Origin: Acidobacteriota bacterium | GTDB taxonomy: Bacteria > Acidobacteriota > Terriglobia > Acidiferrales > UBA7541 | Assembly (NCBI GenBank): GCA_021788095.1 | Contig: JAJYLB010000012.1 | Location: 1-64,000, forward strand | Reading direction: 5' to 3' | Length of the DNA stretch: 64,000 nucleotides | Shown: positions 1 through 8,389 of the stretch, one piece after another | Position numbering within the stretch: position 1 is the first letter of the stretch | Layout of the letters: the number at the start of each line of letters is the position of its first letter | Made by a program: the position numbers and the translations under genes | The notes under the pieces: generated by a model | Database searches by the model: none | What the model was told of the DNA's origin: nothing | The model's input: the letters and a program-made list of their open reading frames with translations, nothing else

Positions 1-192
1 GCCAGGATGGCAGCGTTACGACAGGCCTGCCTCACCGTAGCTCGCGGCAGCGGGCGAAGGTGGGTGCCCCACCCGGTGGTGTCGCGGGGGGAGATCACGC
101 GCCGTCAGTAGGAGGGGTGGCGCTTGCGCGCCCGGGCCGCACCTGGAACTCGGGCTCGGCGGCTCCAGCCAGGGCGGCGGGAACCGGAAGGC
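1..192. other. window edge, repeat DNA, no gene seen
   Basis: No convincing coding region. Bases 1-28 carry one end of a dispersed repeat (read on the minus strand: TGTCGTAACGCTGCCATCC) that recurs at 21431-21458 and twice at 31483-31554. Around 60-76 lies a GGTGGG...CCACCC palindrome of the kind common in intergenic repeats. The long open plus-strand frame starting here is antisense to the DsbA-like gene and has the Arg/Gly-rich composition of a high-GC shadow. Confidence 0.5.
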
Positions 193-1254
193 TCAGCGGG
201 AAGCGCTAGAGCCGTTTTGGCCCTTCAGGGCAGCGAGTTCGGAGTTGATGATCGCTTCGAATTGAGGCTCCGGCAAGGCCCCGCTCAGGAACCGACCGTT
301 GATGAAAAAGCTGGGTGTCCCCGTGACGCCCGCGCGCGCGCCATCCGCCTCGTCTTGTTGAATGGCGGCCTTGTAAGTGCCAGCCTTCAGGCAAGCGGTG
401 AAAGAATCCACGTTCAGGCCCAGGCGGCCGGCGGTCGCGACGAGGTCGTCTTCGGTCAGCTTGGATTGGTCGGCGTAGATGGCGTCGTGCATCGGCCAAA
501 ACCTGCCTTGGGCCTCGGCGCAGCGAGAAGCCTCGGCGGCGATTTCGGCGTAGGTGTGAATCGTCGAGAGCGGGAAGTCGCGAAAGGCCAGCTTGACTTT
601 GCCATTGTATTTCTTCAGCAGGGCCATAAGCGTCGGTTCGACGCGGCCGCAGAACGGGCACTGGAAATCGCCGAATTCCACGATGGTGATGGGCGCGCTG
701 GGATTTCCTTCGATCCGCGCGGGATCGTTCTGCCCGATATCGACACCGGGCGGCTGCAAAAGGAGGGCGACATTGGCGTTCGCCCGCAACTCCTCGCCGT
801 ACTTCTGCCGGGCTTGCTGGGTCGCAGCGTTCTTCAGAAGCCGCTTCACCTGCGGCTCGATCTGCTCGAAGGACAAGGTGGTTTGGCCCTTAACGGCGAG
901 GTAGTAGCCTCGGGCCTCGTCATCGGAAGGCTCGGGGACCTTCGAGTCCACCTCCTTCTTGTAAAGCTCCTCCACCGGGATGCCCTGCTTCTTGGCTTCG
1001 TCTTCGACGAGTTTCTCGAGGATCAGCGATTCGAGCGCCTGGCTCTCGACCTTGTATTCCTGCTGATGAAGCTGGAGCAACTGCGCCTGGGTGGCGGCGG
1101 GAAGATCGCTGCGATAAATGGGCTGGCCGTCAACCATGGCGATGGGTTTTCCAGCGTCGGGTTTCGCAGCGGTGGTTTGGGCGAAGGCGCGAGAAGAGCC
1201 GACCAGCGCGGTGGCCGCACAGAATGCGATGATTGCATATCGTCTTTTCATCAT
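193..1254 (-). CDS. exported DsbA-family thiol oxidoreductase with SurA-like N-terminal region
   Basis: 353 aa. A Sec signal peptide (about residues 1-26, ending AFA-Q) is followed by a helical region, residues 35-165, that resembles the SurA/PpiC N-terminal chaperone segment (VDGQPIYRSDLP...). A DsbA/thioredoxin-fold domain follows, residues 175-345. The active site is C199-P-F-C202 inside FGDFQCPFCGR, and the cis-Pro loop is TGTP (Pro314). The expected role is periplasmic disulfide formation or isomerisation on exported proteins, with the N-terminal part binding client or holding dimers. It starts with two consecutive Met codons. A GGAGGG lies about 12 nt upstream, which is long for a Shine-Dalgarno, so the second Met could be used. 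Fusions of this type are common in acidobacteria; that is background knowledge, not something shown here. Reaction direction (oxidase or reductase) cannot be told from sequence. Confidence 0.9.
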   Translation of the reverse strand: MMKRRYAIIAFCAATALVGSSRAFAQTTAAKPDAGKPIAMVDGQPIYRSDLPAATQAQLLQLHQQEYKVESQALESLILEKLVEDEAKKQGIPVEELYKKEVDSKVPEPSDDEARGYYLAVKGQTTLSFEQIEPQVKRLLKNAATQQARQKYGEELRANANVALLLQPPGVDIGQNDPARIEGNPSAPITIVEFGDFQCPFCGRVEPTLMALLKKYNGKVKLAFRDFPLSTIHTYAEIAAEASRCAEAQGRFWPMHDAIYADQSKLTEDDLVATAGRLGLNVDSFTACLKAGTYKAAIQQDEADGARAGVTGTPSFFINGRFLSGALPEPQFEAIINSELAALKGQNGSSASR

Positions 1255-1698
1255 TTCCCGAGTGTACCCTCCGCCGCGGGCCCCGCCAAGTGTAGCGGCC
1301 AGTGCGGTGCGCCACAGAAATCTTTACGAGCCTTGATCGGCAGGCCCGCGTAGCCCCAGGCGTCACCTGTCCCGGCTAAAGGCGGGAGCGCGGCATGCAC
1401 GGTCAACGAACTTGCGACACACCACTCTAACGGGGCTTCGCCCCAGCCCGACGAGCATGCCCCTTGGGCGAACGAAAGAGGAGTGAAACATGATTCATTT
1501 GCGTCAAATTTCAGCCTTCAAGATGTCTAGCGCAGGGGCTTTAGCGGGCGACGCATGGGTCACCCCTTCCGCCGAAGAAGCGGGCCAACGCCCGCCGCGG
1601 CGCATTGCTCCTGCGAGCGCGGGGAGGCGCCCAGCGGCACCCCCGCCCCGTAAGACCGCGCGGGCAAGAATGCCCGCGCCACAGGGCGCCGGCCGTGC
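1255..1698. other. 444-nt intergenic region with a REP-like palindrome
   Basis: Lies between two minus-strand genes, so it must hold the promoter of the DsbA-like gene; no clear -35/-10 pair stands out. Bases 1657-1682 are a copy (25 of 26 bases) of the GCGCGGGCATTC-TGCCCGCGC palindrome found again at 14635-14660 and 18976-19001. No coding region is supported. Confidence 0.5.
1657..1682 (-). repeat. REP-like palindrome GCGGGCA..TGCCCGC, copy 1
   Basis: 26-bp unit reading GTGGCGCGGGCATTC then TTGCCCGCGCG on the minus strand. It can form a stem of GCGCGGGCA with TGCCCGCGC. It differs by one base from the copies at 14635-14660 and 18976-19001, which are identical to each other. Intergenic here. 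Confidence 0.75.
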
Positions 1699-2331
1699 TC
1701 AGTGGGCGGGCCTCGCTCCCGGCTTGCCCGAAGCTGGGGGCCGCAGACCGCGCTTCGGTTTCCAGGCGGCCGCGAGCGCCTTGCCCTTGGCGATTTCGGC
1801 GGCGTTCATTTGCCGCTCCGCGATGCGGAGCTCGTTTCGGTAAAAGGGCAAGTTGTGGCGGGCCGCCAGCCGGAGCCACATGTCGGCCTGAACCGGATCG
1901 CGAGGAACGTAAGGTCTGAAGCCCTGCATGTAGGTCTTGCCGAGAAGCAACTGGGCATCCCGATTTCCCTGCTCGGCGGAAAGCCGGAGCATACTCAGCC
2001 CATTGGCGACGTCGATGTGGAGGAACACCGCCTGAGAGCCGAGCATGAATTCAGCATCGGCGTCGCCCTGCGCGGCGGCTGCACGAAACAGCTTGTACGC
2101 TTCGTCGGGTTCCTTCAACACGCCGTAGCCCATCAAGTACATCCTGCCCAGTAGAACCTCGGCCGCCGCGTTGCCCCGCTTCACTAGAGGCGTTAGCTGC
2201 TTGAAAGCGGTAGCGTAGTCCCTTTTCTTGTAAGCTGCCTTGGCGGCGGCAAGGTCCGCCCCGGCGGAAAAGACTGCGCTAAGCATGATGGTAAGAGCGC
2301 CTAGCGCGAAGCGCTGCATCCAAAGACGCAC
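1699..2331 (-). CDS. exported Sel1-repeat protein
   Basis: 210 aa. The N-terminus (MRLWMQRFALGALTIMLSAV) looks like a signal peptide, cleaved near AGA-DLAAA. Residues 28-160 hold about four Sel1-like TPR units with the hallmark spacing, for example AAEVLLGRMYLMGYGV..., DAEFMLGS..., and RDAQLLLGKTYMQG...PVQADMWLRLAA. Such solenoids bind partner proteins; no enzymatic role is expected. The C-terminus is Lys/Arg/Pro-rich. The start taken is GTG at 2331, because GGAG lies 8 nt upstream; the ATG four codons later has no well-placed Shine-Dalgarno. A single gene with no obvious operon partner. Confidence 0.85.
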   Translation of the reverse strand: MRLWMQRFALGALTIMLSAVFSAGADLAAAKAAYKKRDYATAFKQLTPLVKRGNAAAEVLLGRMYLMGYGVLKEPDEAYKLFRAAAAQGDADAEFMLGSQAVFLHIDVANGLSMLRLSAEQGNRDAQLLLGKTYMQGFRPYVPRDPVQADMWLRLAARHNLPFYRNELRIAERQMNAAEIAKGKALAAAWKPKRGLRPPASGKPGARPAH

Positions 2332-2487
2332 CTTGATTTCTCCAGGCTTAGGTTAGCGGTAGTCTCGCCGGGTCTGGCCCCTGGCCCTGCAGGCCTAGAG
2401 GATTCTGATGCCAGCCGGACGGAACAGGCTGCAACCAAGCCTCCAGCCACCCGGGCTGGAGGCCTGATTGCGGGTTGCGGAGATCGC

Positions 2488-3384
2488 CTAGAAGGTAACG
2501 TCCGACGAGGCCTCCTGGGTTGGAGCGAATATCTTGTCCTGCGCAACGGTTAGGTTGACCGGGCCGACGCACGTCTCGGACTCGGCTATCCCGTTGACGA
2601 GGAGGGACGAGGTCCACGTCGCGTGGACGTCGTAATCCCCGGAGGTAAGCGGGGCGACGATCCAGTCGAAGCTGTGGGCCGAGGCGGTGCTCTCGTCGAA
2701 GCTTATGAAGCACCCGCCGGCTATCGCCTGGCACTCGCTTGCGATCGCCTGGAACAGGTTCGTGCTGATCTGGATGAACCGTGCGTCGTAGGTGACGGGG
2801 TAGGACGGAATGACTTTAGCGGTTGACCCGCTTGGCTGAGAAGACAGCGTGATCTGAAAGTCCACCCCGCCGAACGCCGAGCTGGCGACGACGCCGCCGG
2901 TGGATTTTTGCTTCGAGTTTACGGTAACGTCGGTCAGAAGGGCAATCACGGCCGAAGGCCTCACGTCGAACACGTTGCCCTTCCCGCTGCTCGTCTTTAT
3001 CGCCACGTCCGTGCTGCCGACGCACGTCTTGGACGCGGTGCCCGAGCATATGCCCGAATCGGTGCAGAAGCCGTCCGGCACGTCGCAGGTCTCGCCGAGC
3101 GCAACACAGGCAGGATCGATCGCCAACGTGCACGAGACCTGTCCGCTGCAGGTCTGGCCGGTCGCGCAGTCCCCGCTTGTCGTGCAGGCGGAGCCGCCGG
3201 AAGAGATGGGCCCACACGTCACCCCGCCGGTGATCGCTCCTGTGCTGCTGTTGACTGTACATCCTGTCGTGGCACCGTTTGCCAGGTTGTAGTTGAAGTT
3301 GCCGCTGCTTTGCGCCCACGCCGATGAGCCGAAGAGCGCGACGGTCCCGAGGATGGCAAAGAAACTACAAAGTCTGACTCTCAT
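2488..3384 (-). CDS. secreted cysteine-rich protein, unknown function
   Basis: 298 aa from ATG 3384, preceded by GGAGGG six nt upstream; the longer open frame upstream is ignored for that reason. A signal peptide MRVRLCSFFAILGTVALFGS ends near AWA-QSS. Residues 35-110 are rich in Cys, Gly, Ser and Thr, with short units like SGDCATGQTCSG and TDSGICSG, a pattern typical of extracellular disulfide-stabilised regions. The rest (about 110-298) looks like a beta-sandwich with several isolated Cys. I do not recognise a family. Its position next to other exported-protein genes suggests a cell-surface or secreted role. Confidence 0.75.
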   Translation of the reverse strand: MRVRLCSFFAILGTVALFGSSAWAQSSGNFNYNLANGATTGCTVNSSTGAITGGVTCGPISSGGSACTTSGDCATGQTCSGQVSCTLAIDPACVALGETCDVPDGFCTDSGICSGTASKTCVGSTDVAIKTSSGKGNVFDVRPSAVIALLTDVTVNSKQKSTGGVVASSAFGGVDFQITLSSQPSGSTAKVIPSYPVTYDARFIQISTNLFQAIASECQAIAGGCFISFDESTASAHSFDWIVAPLTSGDYDVHATWTSSLLVNGIAESETCVGPVNLTVAQDKIFAPTQEASSDVTF

Positions 3385-3775
3385 AGAATACCCTCCGTAA
3401 GTCTGTGGAAATCGGATCCCCCCAAAGCTATAGGAAACCGTGGGCGGCGTTCCCGCAGCTTTTCCCTGGGACGCCACCGTCGCGGAGGCAATCTATCTTT
3501 ACGATAGTGGCATTGTCAAGTAAAAATCGTGCAAACATCCTGTACTACCTCTTCAGTAACTCCAAAGCAATATCAGGACCCAACTTCAGACGTACCGGTA
3601 CGCCTCCGGGCAGTCCTGGGGCGGCCGGCACCGGCGGGCGGCCGCGAGGGCCGCCCCTACCATTGCGGTAAACGCGCCAGGGGGTGATCGTCTGCCGCGA
3701 GGGATCGCCCCTGCCACGAAAGGCACAAAGAATTTGCCTCAGGGCGCGCGGCCGACATATGATGGAGCCAGTTCG
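3385..3775. other. 391-nt divergent intergenic region
   Basis: Separates two divergently transcribed exported-protein genes and should hold both promoters. It contains a hairpin GGGCGGCC-gcga-GGCCGCCC around 3639-3658 and a related GCGAGGG..CGCCCCTGCC stretch near 3698-3716, both like the dispersed palindromes elsewhere in the window. No coding region is supported. Confidence 0.4.
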
Positions 3776-5563
3776 ATGCGCGGGCCAATCTTTCGTCTGT
3801 TCGCGGCGTTGGCCGCTATTTTTGTTTTCTGCTCGCTTGCCGTTGCCTCCGGCGAACCGCAGATCCTTCCCCTCAGCCAGATTCAACCGGGAATGAAGGG
3901 CGTGGGCTACACGATCTTTTCCGGGAACAATGTCCAGCCGTTCGACGTCGAGGTGATCGGCGTCCTGCCGAACCTAATCGGCCCGAAGCAGGATGTTGTT
4001 CTCGTGCGGCTTTCGAGCCCGGAAATCGCCAAGAGCGGCGTTGTGGACGGCATGAGTGGCAGCCCGGTCTATATCAACGGCAAACTTGCCGGCGCGATTG
4101 CGTACAAGTTCGGCAGCTTCACCAGCGAGGCTTTGGCCGGCATGACGCCCATTGAGGAAGAACTGGCGGTCAGCGACTTGGCGAAGCCGGGCGCGTCGCG
4201 TAAGACCAGAGTGGCGAACGCGGCAGCCGAGGGGAGCCATTACGAGATGCCTGACTCCTTGACCCGCGAGGTTGGTCTCGGCAGGGGCGTCTTCCTCGAG
4301 CCGATCGCTGCGCCGCTGGCCTTTTCGGGCTTTCTGCCGTCGGTCATCGGCCGTTACAGCGGGGAGCTGGAGAAATACGGGATGATGGCCACCGAGGGCG
4401 GCTCGGTGCCCGCCAGCCCGAGCGATGCGAATCTCCAGCCAGGCGAAATGGCGGCGATCGTGCTGGTGAGCGGGGACTCTTCCGTCACGGCTGGCTGCAC
4501 GGTCACGGCGCGGATCGGCGACCAGGTATACCTCTGCGGGCACTCGCTCTTCGGATTCGGGAAAGTGAACCTGGCGATGGCCCGGGCCCACGTCGTGGCC
4601 ACACTGCCCTCGGCCATGAACTCGACCAAGATCATGAACGCGGGCGGGCTGATCGGCTCGATTGGCGAGGACTTGCTCACGGGCGTGATGGGCAGCATCG
4701 GCCCGGCGGCGGCGATGATTCCCGTCGAGCTGGCGGTCGAAACGCCGGACATGACCAAGCGGTTCCACTTCGAGGTCGCGGAAAACTCGAAGCTGACGCC
4801 GCTGCTGGTTTCGATGGTGACGCTGAACGGCGTTCAGGGCAACTTGGCCTACAACGACACCAACACGTTCCAACTGGATGGCTCGATCGACATCGCCGGG
4901 CACTCGCCCGTGCATCTGGAAAACATGTTCGCGCCCAACGACCAGCAGATCTCCGGTGCCGCCCCCATCGCGGCCCAGGTCCAGGCCACCTTCGGCGAAA
5001 TCTTTCATAACCCGTTCGAGCAGCCGCACATTACGGCCATCCGCCTGGCTGTGCACAGCGTGCCGAACGCGCGTTGGGCGGCGATCGACAGCGCCTGGAG
5101 CGACAGGAAAGAGGCGCACCCGGGCGAAACCATCGCAATCAAGGTGGCGCTGAGGCCCTATCGCGGCGCGCCCATTCTGCGAGAAGTGCCGCTCGTGATC
5201 CCCTCTCAGACCGAACCCGGGACGCTGCACATCCTGGTGAGCGACGCGGCGACGCTCGACCGCGTCGAGCAGTACTTCCCGCTCGGGCCGAGCACGCGGG
5301 TGACGGGGCTGCAGCAATTGATCGACCTGCTGAACCAAGAGCGGCAAAACGACCGGCTTTACGTGACGCTGTTGCAGCCCGCGCCGACGCTGCTCGTCGA
5401 AGACAAGCGCTTGCCGGACGTGCCCCTCTCCGAAATCAACGTGCTCAGCCAGCGCAATCCCGGCCGGACCACCGTCCTCTGGCAATCGGAACTGGCCGAG
5501 CAGTCGGTGCCGCTGCACGAGGTCATTACCGGCCACGAATACCTCACGATCACGGTGAAATAG
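3776..5563 (+). CDS. SpoIVB-like S55 peptidase-domain protein, exported
   Basis: 595 aa from ATG 3776, with GGAG nine nt upstream. The N-terminus MRGPIFRLFAALAAIFVFCS is a signal peptide. Residues 30-115 match the C-terminal half of SpoIVB-type S55 peptidases: IQPGMKGVGYTIF, FDVEVIGVLP, and the nucleophile loop GMSGSP (92-97) followed by VYINGKLAGAI. Residues 220-330 match the other half: a GH motif (CGHSLFGFG, His256) that should supply the catalytic His. In SpoIVB the GH half comes before GMSGSP; here the order is reversed (see findings). The C-terminal about 250 residues look like beta-rich accessory domains. S55 members are serine peptidases acting in sporulation signalling; this organism type does not sporulate, so the substrate is unknown. 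Confidence 0.8.
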   Translation: MRGPIFRLFAALAAIFVFCSLAVASGEPQILPLSQIQPGMKGVGYTIFSGNNVQPFDVEVIGVLPNLIGPKQDVVLVRLSSPEIAKSGVVDGMSGSPVYINGKLAGAIAYKFGSFTSEALAGMTPIEEELAVSDLAKPGASRKTRVANAAAEGSHYEMPDSLTREVGLGRGVFLEPIAAPLAFSGFLPSVIGRYSGELEKYGMMATEGGSVPASPSDANLQPGEMAAIVLVSGDSSVTAGCTVTARIGDQVYLCGHSLFGFGKVNLAMARAHVVATLPSAMNSTKIMNAGGLIGSIGEDLLTGVMGSIGPAAAMIPVELAVETPDMTKRFHFEVAENSKLTPLLVSMVTLNGVQGNLAYNDTNTFQLDGSIDIAGHSPVHLENMFAPNDQQISGAAPIAAQVQATFGEIFHNPFEQPHITAIRLAVHSVPNARWAAIDSAWSDRKEAHPGETIAIKVALRPYRGAPILREVPLVIPSQTEPGTLHILVSDAATLDRVEQYFPLGPSTRVTGLQQLIDLLNQERQNDRLYVTLLQPAPTLLVEDKRLPDVPLSEINVLSQRNPGRTTVLWQSELAEQSVPLHEVITGHEYLTITVK

Positions 5564-5591
5564 GGCTGTTGCGAACCTACGGGAGCCGCCC

Positions 5592-5668
5592 TCGGGGGCT
5601 GAAGCCCCCGACTTTCGACCGCCTGGACTGCACGGCTGATCCCGTCCCGAACGTTCGGGATTCGGGAC
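5592..5668 (+). repeat. two intergenic palindromes between S55 and propeller genes
   Basis: Bases 5592-5611 form a perfect 9-bp hairpin TCGGGGGCT-ga-AGCCCCCGA, the same core idea as GGGGCTTCAGCCCC. Bases 5644-5668 carry GTCCCGAACGTTCGGGATTC plus CGGGAC; the same 25 bp recur at 47377-47401. Both are intergenic. The first could act as a Rho-independent stop for the upstream gene, but there is no T-run. Confidence 0.6.
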
Positions 5669-5727
5669 GTGCCTTTACAGCGTGTCAGCTCCGCGACAGC
5701 CTCTAGGCTCCCAAGGAGAAGATGCGG

Positions 5728-8052
5728 ATGCGACGAGTATGGCGAATTTCAGCCGGGTGCCTTCTGGCCTTGGCGGCGGCGAGCGTGGCGGCGCGCGCCG
5801 ACCACACCCGCTTCTGGAGAACCTCGGACTATACGGAGTTCGAGAGCGGCACGGCGAAAGGCGTGGCGCTTTGGAGCGACGGCAAATTGGTGCCCGCAGC
5901 CGCCTTTGGCCATTTCGCCGACCCGAACGTAGCCTATCTGTGGACGCTGCGCACCGATCCGCAAGGCCGGCTGTATGCCAGCGGCGGCTCGAACGCCCGC
6001 GTCTTTCGTCTCGACGCGCAAGGCCACGCCACGACCGTTTTCCAATCCTCCGAGCTTGCGGCCCAGGCGATCGCCTTCGATGCGCAAGGCGACCTCTACG
6101 TCGGCACCTCTCCCGACGGCAAAGTCTACAAAGTCACTCCCGGCGGGCAGTCGAGTGTGTTCTTCAACCCCAAAACCAAATACATCTGGTCGCTCGTCGT
6201 GGCGAAAGACGGCACGGTCTACGTGGGAACGGGTGACAAAGGCGAAATTTACGCCGTCACCCCTGGCGGAAAGAGCGCCCTCTTCTACAAGAGCGACGAG
6301 CGGCATATACGCGCCCTGGCGCTGGACGCCCAGGGTGACCTCATCGCGGGAACCGATCCGAGCGGGCTCGTGATCCGGATCGCGATCCACCGCGCCGGCG
6401 CCGGGGCTCCGCCGACGGCAGGCCGCGCTTTCGTTCTCTACCAAACCGCCGGCCAGGAGGTAACCGCGCTCCTGCCCGACACCCACGGAAATATCTACGT
6501 CGCTTCGATTGGCGCAGCGTCCGCGCAGGAACATGCGGCACTTTCCGCGCCTTCCCCTGCGACCTTTGTCTTCTCCGCCCTACCGGCCGGCGCCGCGGCG
6601 GCAGGGTCGGCCGCCGCGGAGGCGGAAGCCGCGCAGCGGGCCGCAACCGCGGCGGCCGCGCCGGCGCCTTTCACCCCGTTCCCCGGCGCCGCGGGTGGCA
6701 GCCACGTCTACCGCATCGCGCCTGACGGTTCTCCCCAGCTGCTCTGGCACTCGCCCACGGCGCTCGTCTACTCGCTGGGATTCACGCCCGCCGGCAAGTT
6801 GCTCCTCGGCACGGGAAATAACGGCGACGTGATCGAACTGGAAGGTGACGGCATCTTCTCGAAAGTGGCGGATACATCCGCCGGACAAGTCACCGGATTC
6901 GCCGCGGGACAAGCAGGCCGGGTTTATTTGTGCACGGCGAACCCGGGAAAGATTTTCACCCTGGGACCGGGTATCGCTCCGGAAGGCACCTTCACCTCGG
7001 CCCCATTTGATTCCCGCATCTTTTCCCGTTGGGGCCGCCTGAACTGGTGGGGCCGGGGAGCCGCGGATGGCCGCGTGAGCTTCTATGCCCGCTCGGGCAA
7101 CACCTCGAATCCCGACAGCCTCTGGAGCCGCTGGTACGGCCCCTACACGATGCCCCAGGCGCAGACGATCGGCGCCCCGCCCGCGCGATTCGTGCAGTGG
7201 AAGGCAGTATTCCATCCCGCCGCGGGCGCGGCGCCTACTCTCTCGTGGGTCAGCCTGGCGTACCTGCCTAAGAACGTGGCGCCGCAGATCGACGACGTGG
7301 TGATGCAAGACCCTGGCATCCGCGTGCGGTCGGTGGTCTTGCCGCAAGGCGTGGAAGCCGTGACGCCGGTCCGCCTGCGCATGCCGCGCCCCGGCGGCGC
7401 GGGACCGGGCCGCGGCGTTTCGCCGCAGGGCGAGCCGGAAACGCCATTCACCTTCACGCCGCCGCCCCAGGGTTTCCGAAGCAAAGGCTGGCAGAGCGTG
7501 GTCTGGAGCGCGCAAGATCCCGATGGCGATACACTCGACTATTCCGTCTACTACCGCGGGGAAGGAGAGCAGAACTGGAAGCTGCTGAAAGCGGGCCTGC
7601 GCGTGCCGTACTTCTCCTGGGACACCACCACGATGCCCGACGGCGCTTACTACCTCAAGATCGAAGCGTCCGACGCGCCTTCCAACCCGCCGGGGCAGGC
7701 GCTCAGCGCGTCGAGGGAAGGGCCGCGCTTCGTCGTCGACAATACCTCGCCGGTGGTGCAAGACGTGCGCGCGCAAACAGCCACTGATGACGCCATCATC
7801 CAGTTCTCCGCGCACGATCCGTCGCAGACCCCGCTGGCACGCGCCGAGTACAGCCTCGACGCCGGCCCTTGGACGCCGGTCCGACCGGTTGGGGAGCTGA
7901 GCGACGCGCCGGTGGAGGCCTACCGGATTCAATTGAAGGGGCTCGCGCCGGGCGAACACACCATCAGCGTGCGCGTGTCGGACTTGTACGATAACTCCGG
8001 CATCGCGAAAACCACTTTTCCCGTGGCGGCCGCCCCCCGGGCCAAGCACTAG
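5728..8052 (+). CDS. exported beta-propeller protein with C-terminal Ig/FN3-like domains
   Basis: 774 aa from ATG 5728. AAGGAG lies 9 nt upstream of this codon but only 3 nt from the ATG at 5722, so 5728 is preferred. A signal peptide ends near ARA-DHTR. Residues 65-420 show repeated blade motifs (DPQGRLYASGG, DAQGDLYVGTSPDGKVYKV, KDGTVYVGTGDKGEIYAV, TPAGKLLLGTGNNGDV), the signature of a six- to eight-bladed propeller. Residues 420-770 hold beta-sandwich segments (SVVWSAQDPDGDTLDYSVYYRGEGEQ, DNTSPVVQDVRA, YSLDAGPW) like fibronectin/Ig folds. Probably a surface or periplasmic binding protein; ligand unknown. Its TAG stop (8050-8052) is the first three bases of a dispersed repeat element. Confidence 0.8.
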   Translation: MRRVWRISAGCLLALAAASVAARADHTRFWRTSDYTEFESGTAKGVALWSDGKLVPAAAFGHFADPNVAYLWTLRTDPQGRLYASGGSNARVFRLDAQGHATTVFQSSELAAQAIAFDAQGDLYVGTSPDGKVYKVTPGGQSSVFFNPKTKYIWSLVVAKDGTVYVGTGDKGEIYAVTPGGKSALFYKSDERHIRALALDAQGDLIAGTDPSGLVIRIAIHRAGAGAPPTAGRAFVLYQTAGQEVTALLPDTHGNIYVASIGAASAQEHAALSAPSPATFVFSALPAGAAAAGSAAAEAEAAQRAATAAAAPAPFTPFPGAAGGSHVYRIAPDGSPQLLWHSPTALVYSLGFTPAGKLLLGTGNNGDVIELEGDGIFSKVADTSAGQVTGFAAGQAGRVYLCTANPGKIFTLGPGIAPEGTFTSAPFDSRIFSRWGRLNWWGRGAADGRVSFYARSGNTSNPDSLWSRWYGPYTMPQAQTIGAPPARFVQWKAVFHPAAGAAPTLSWVSLAYLPKNVAPQIDDVVMQDPGIRVRSVVLPQGVEAVTPVRLRMPRPGGAGPGRGVSPQGEPETPFTFTPPPQGFRSKGWQSVVWSAQDPDGDTLDYSVYYRGEGEQNWKLLKAGLRVPYFSWDTTTMPDGAYYLKIEASDAPSNPPGQALSASREGPRFVVDNTSPVVQDVRAQTATDDAIIQFSAHDPSQTPLARAEYSLDAGPWTPVRPVGELSDAPVEAYRIQLKGLAPGEHTISVRVSDLYDNSGIAKTTFPVAAAPRAKH

Positions 8053-8128
8053 AAGCTATTTCAAAACCCCCGTCTTCGGGGGTCGGAGCTTCAGTTCCGA
8101 CAAAAAGCGGCGGAAACATAGGGGCTTT
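8050..8128 (+). repeat. dispersed hairpin element, left part (copy A)
   Basis: Begins TAGAAGCTATTTCAAAAC, the same terminus as the intact element at 47668-47791, and continues into the shared core (GGTCGGAGCTTCAGTTCCGAC and GGGGCTTTAG). The right terminal repeat is missing; a different inverted-repeat element begins at 8129. The TAG at its left edge is the stop codon of the propeller gene. Confidence 0.7.
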
Positions 8129-8261
8129 AGAGTCTGTGTGGCAACTGGCATTTCCACAGTTTGTATTTTTCATAGATTCGCGCAAGTCGTTTGCGGACAA
8201 CGCACGAAATTTGCGCCAGGGCTGTGGAATTCGCACCTTTTCGCGTTGCCACACAGACTCT
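8129..8261. repeat. 133-bp element with 17-bp terminal inverted repeats
   Basis: AGAGTCTGTGTGGCAAC at 8129-8145 is repeated exactly inverted at 8245-8261. The interior is AT-richer than its surroundings and has no gene. A run related to the flank, CTTCAG(C/T)CTGTGGCCTTTG, recurs near 17256-17278. A nonautonomous mobile element (MITE-like) is the likely explanation; no transposase is present. Confidence 0.7.
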
Positions 8262-8351
8262 TCAGCCTGTGGCCTTTGCCTTCCGTGGTGGTTTTTCCAC
8301 CACCCCCGCTGGCGATCGTTCCTCTCGCCGGATGCCCGCGTCAGGTCCCGG

Positions 8352-8381
8352 TTGCTTGAGCGTCGCGCGCTGGCATAGAAT
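8352..8381 (+). promoter_or_regulatory. candidate promoter of STAS gene, near-leaderless
   Basis: TTGCTT (8352-8357), 18-nt spacer, TAGAAT (8376-8381). The start site would fall about 7 nt downstream, at or just before the ATG at 8390, so the mRNA would have almost no leader; there is no Shine-Dalgarno. Prediction from consensus only. Confidence 0.35.
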
Positions 8382-8389
8382 CCCGCGGT

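Noticed and set aside
1-200. Structured RNA (RNase P or tmRNA) at the window edge
   Set aside because: Palindromes are present but none of the conserved motifs of those RNAs could be found.
124-1353. A 409-codon plus-strand frame at the window start
   Set aside because: Lies opposite the DsbA-like gene, lacks domain motifs and a Shine-Dalgarno.
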